The notes under the pieces were generated by a model that was given only the letters and a program-made list of their open reading frames with translations, ran no database searches and was not told the DNA's origin. A stretch of DNA of 42,725 nt, from contig NZ_JAODBE010000122.1 of assembly GCF_025463795.1 (NCBI RefSeq), forward strand, positions 1 to 42,725. Reading direction: 5' to 3'. The DNA comes from Amnibacterium sp. (GTDB lineage: Bacteria > Actinomycetota > Actinomycetes > Actinomycetales > Microbacteriaceae). The position numbers and the translations under genes are program-made. Shown piece after piece: positions 39,159 through 42,725 of this stretch (its first letter is position 1; every line of letters begins with the position of its first letter).

Positions 39159-40394
39159 ATGGCCGCCCCCGTGAACCCGCCGCGCGGCATGCGCGACTTC
39201 CTGCCCGCCGAGAAGGCGAAGCGGGAGCACGCGCTCGCCACGATCCGCGCCGTCTACCGGGCCCATGGCTTCGACGAGATCGAGGCGCCGGCGCTCGAGG
39301 AGGTCGGTCGGCTGCACGCGGGCATCGGCGGCGACAACGAGAAGCTCGCCTACAGCGTGCTGAAGCGGGGGCTGACACCGGAGGACCTCGGAGCGGCGGC
39401 GAACAGCGGGGATCCGCTCGCGCTCGCCGACCTCGGCCTCCGCTACGACCTCACCGTGCCGCTCGCCCGCTTCTACGCGACGAACCAGGCGCAGCTCCCA
39501 CCGGTGTTCCGCGCGATCCAGGTCGGCCCGGTCTGGCGCGCGGAGCGACCCCAGCGCGGCCGCTACCGCCAGTTCGTGCAGTGCGACATCGACGTGCTCG
39601 GCGAGCCGGGCGCCATCGCGGAGCTCGAGCTCATCGCCGCGACCACGGATGCGCTCGCCGCGCTCGGCCTGGACGGCGTGCACGTGCGGGTGAACGACCG
39701 CCGCATCCTGAACCGGCTGCTCGTCACCTGGGGAGTCGCCGGCGACGCGGCCCCGCGCGCGCTCATCACGATCGACAAGCTCGACAAGATCGGCGTGCCG
39801 GGGGTCGTCGGCGAGCTCGCGGAGCTCGGCGTCGACACGGCCGGGCTCGACGACGCGTTCGCGCGGCTCGCGTCCGCCGGCTGGGACCTGCTGGTGGATC
39901 CACCCGCCTGGCTCGACGCGGACGCGTACGGCGATCTGCTCGCCCTCCGCGACGCGCTGCCCGCCGTCGACCTCCGCTTCGACCCGACACTCGTGCGCGG
40001 CATGGGCTACTACACGGGCACGATCTTCGAGCTCGCGCACCCCGGATCCGCGAGCTCCGTGGGCGGTGGCGGGCGCTACGACGGGATGATCGGTCGGTTC
40101 CTCGGCCGGGACGTGCCGGCCGTCGGCTTCTCGATCGGCTTCGAGCGGATCCTCGACCTCCTGCCCGACGCGAGCGGTGAGGGCGCGGCGCTCGTGCTGC
40201 TCCACGAGGCGGGCGTGCCGGCCGCGGCGCTCCTCGCGGCGAAGCGCGAGGCGCAGGCGGTGGCCGGCCGGGTGCGGCTCGAGCGGGCGCGCAAGAACCG
40301 CAAGGGCCAGCTGGACGCGCTCGCCGCTGAGGGCTTCACCGCCTTCGCCACGGTCACCGCCGACGGCCTGGGGGAGCAGCGCCCCCTCACCTGA
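39159..40394 (+). CDS. hisS: Histidine-tRNA ligase
   Basis: A 411-residue class II aminoacyl-tRNA synthetase charging tRNA-His. Motif 1 is in PPRGMRDFLP through the first helix; motif 2 is the QVGPVWRAERPQRGRYRQFVQCDIDVLG region; the histidine-binding segment is LVRGMGYYTGTIFE; motif 3 is VGFSIGFERILDLL. The C-terminal anticodon-binding domain, about 80 residues (GAALVLLHEAG onward), is short and does not show the usual V-x-V-P pattern, yet the gene ends cleanly. A HisZ-like paralogue is unlikely because the histidine-binding motif is intact. It is divergent from the aquaporin and separated from eno by the yjbR-like gene and two family C repeats. Confidence 0.92.
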   Translation: MAAPVNPPRGMRDFLPAEKAKREHALATIRAVYRAHGFDEIEAPALEEVGRLHAGIGGDNEKLAYSVLKRGLTPEDLGAAANSGDPLALADLGLRYDLTVPLARFYATNQAQLPPVFRAIQVGPVWRAERPQRGRYRQFVQCDIDVLGEPGAIAELELIAATTDALAALGLDGVHVRVNDRRILNRLLVTWGVAGDAAPRALITIDKLDKIGVPGVVGELAELGVDTAGLDDAFARLASAGWDLLVDPPAWLDADAYGDLLALRDALPAVDLRFDPTLVRGMGYYTGTIFELAHPGSASSVGGGGRYDGMIGRFLGRDVPAVGFSIGFERILDLLPDASGEGAALVLLHEAGVPAAALLAAKREAQAVAGRVRLERARKNRKGQLDALAAEGFTAFATVTADGLGEQRPLT

Positions 40395-40413
40395 GGCGTG
40401 GCCGGCCGCGAGC

Positions 40414-40503
40414 CATCGCGCCGTTCCGGAGAAACCGGGCGACACGCCGGCTCAGACGATGACCGCACGGCATGTCGGGCGAGAACTCCGGAACGGCGCG
40501 ATG
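40414..40503. repeat. Intergenic inverted repeat, family C copy 1
   Basis: Perfect 18-bp arms (CATCGCGCCGTTCCGGAG at 40414-40431 and its complement at 40486-40503) with an inner stem CGACACGCCG/CGGCATGTCG. It lies between the convergent hisS and yjbR-like genes, 12 bases beyond the yjbR-like stop. The left arm and following bases match copy 2 in about 34 of 36 positions. Confidence 0.85.
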
Positions 40504-40514
40504 ATCGGCGACGG

Positions 40515-42414
<1,900 letters not shown>

Positions 42415-42448
42415 CACGCCCGGCCGCGGGGGCGCGGGACGGGGACAC

Positions 42449-42725
42449 ATGACGGACGCGGACGAGCGGGCGGCACCGGCTCGGCGCCGGCTGGCGCTCG
42501 TGGGCGGCCCGCTGGCCGGCGTGCGGATCCCGGGGCTCGCCGTCGCGGCGCTCGTGCTGCTCGTCTTCGCGGTGCTGAGCCTCGCGCCGCAGGTGAGCAC
42601 CTACCTGAAGACGCAGCAGCAGCTGAAGGACACCACCGCCAAGGTGGCGTCCCAGGAACGGGACCTCACGAAGCTCGACGCCGACGTGGCCCGCTGGAAC
42701 GATCCCGCCTACATCCGCTCGCAGG
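42449..42725 (+). CDS. Septum formation initiator (FtsB/DivIC-like), 3'-truncated
   Basis: The first 92 codons of a bitopic cell division protein that continues beyond the window. A basic, Ala/Arg-rich cytoplasmic N-terminus of about 30 residues is followed by one membrane segment (LAVAALVLLVFAVLSLAP) and an extracytoplasmic coiled coil (TYLKTQQQLKDTTAKVASQE, DLTKLDADVARWNDPAYIRSQ). The WNDPAYIRSQ end is diagnostic for actinobacterial FtsB/DivIC proteins, which join FtsL and FtsQ at the division site. ATG 42449 follows a GGGGAC-rich region rather than a perfect ribosome site. Position right after eno matches mycobacteria and other actinobacteria. Confidence 0.93.
   Translation, partial: MTDADERAAPARRRLALVGGPLAGVRIPGLAVAALVLLVFAVLSLAPQVSTYLKTQQQLKDTTAKVASQERDLTKLDADVARWNDPAYIRSQ

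Noticed and set aside
39159-40394. HisZ (regulatory paralogue of HisRS) rather than a synthetase
   Set aside because: The RGMGYYTG histidine-binding motif and motif 2 arginine are intact, which HisZ proteins lose; no hisG is adjacent.

Overview
This window is very GC-rich, with coding third positions almost all G or C. Gene families and order point to the chromosome of an actinobacterium, most likely Microbacteriaceae (Micrococcales). The housekeeping backbone rplY - pth - mfd - mazG - eno - ftsB-like follows the order known from mycobacteria, but here it is split by blocks of accessory genes. No rRNA, tRNA, CRISPR array, prophage or transposase was seen. No stretch over 300 bases lacks a gene.

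Layout. (1) 1-11 kb is accessory and catabolic: the end of a putative extracytoplasmic protein, a small unknown gene, an APC permease, two divergent SDR dehydrogenases, an orphan sugar ABC permease, a GH3 beta-glucosidase, a MetE-like zinc protein and a secreted GH43 glycosidase. (2) 11-15 kb: a GabT-type aminotransferase, two overlapping GAF-ANTAR regulators, a small unknown protein and a luciferase-like oxidoreductase. (3) 15-20 kb is pentose phosphate/gluconate metabolism: the tight operon gnd - histidine phosphatase - nnrD, facing a D-2-hydroxyacid dehydrogenase and gluconokinase. (4) 20-28 kb: rplY-pth, an AraC-DinB fusion, an NRAMP-type transporter broken by a 10-bp tandem duplication, a small membrane protein, and mfd. 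(5) 28-35 kb, between mfd and mazG: a MerR regulator, a cation/proton antiporter, an alpha/beta hydrolase, a serine hydrolase, a GNAT acetyltransferase and an MFS exporter. (6) 35-42.7 kb: mazG, an ABC-2 exporter pair, an aquaporin, hisS, a YjbR/MmcQ gene, eno, and the start of an FtsB/DivIC protein.

Two themes run through the non-coding DNA. First, eight intergenic inverted repeats of 50-90 bp fall into four families (A x2, B x3, C x2, D x1). Copies within a family are clearly related, and two C copies closely bracket the yjbR-like gene. Second, many genes have an ANNNT-type -10 hexamer 6-7 bases before the start codon, which predicts leaderless mRNAs. Several promoters also carry large palindromes next to the -10 (rplY, mfd, the NRAMP gene, merR). 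All functional claims rest on reading motifs by eye; no database search was run.
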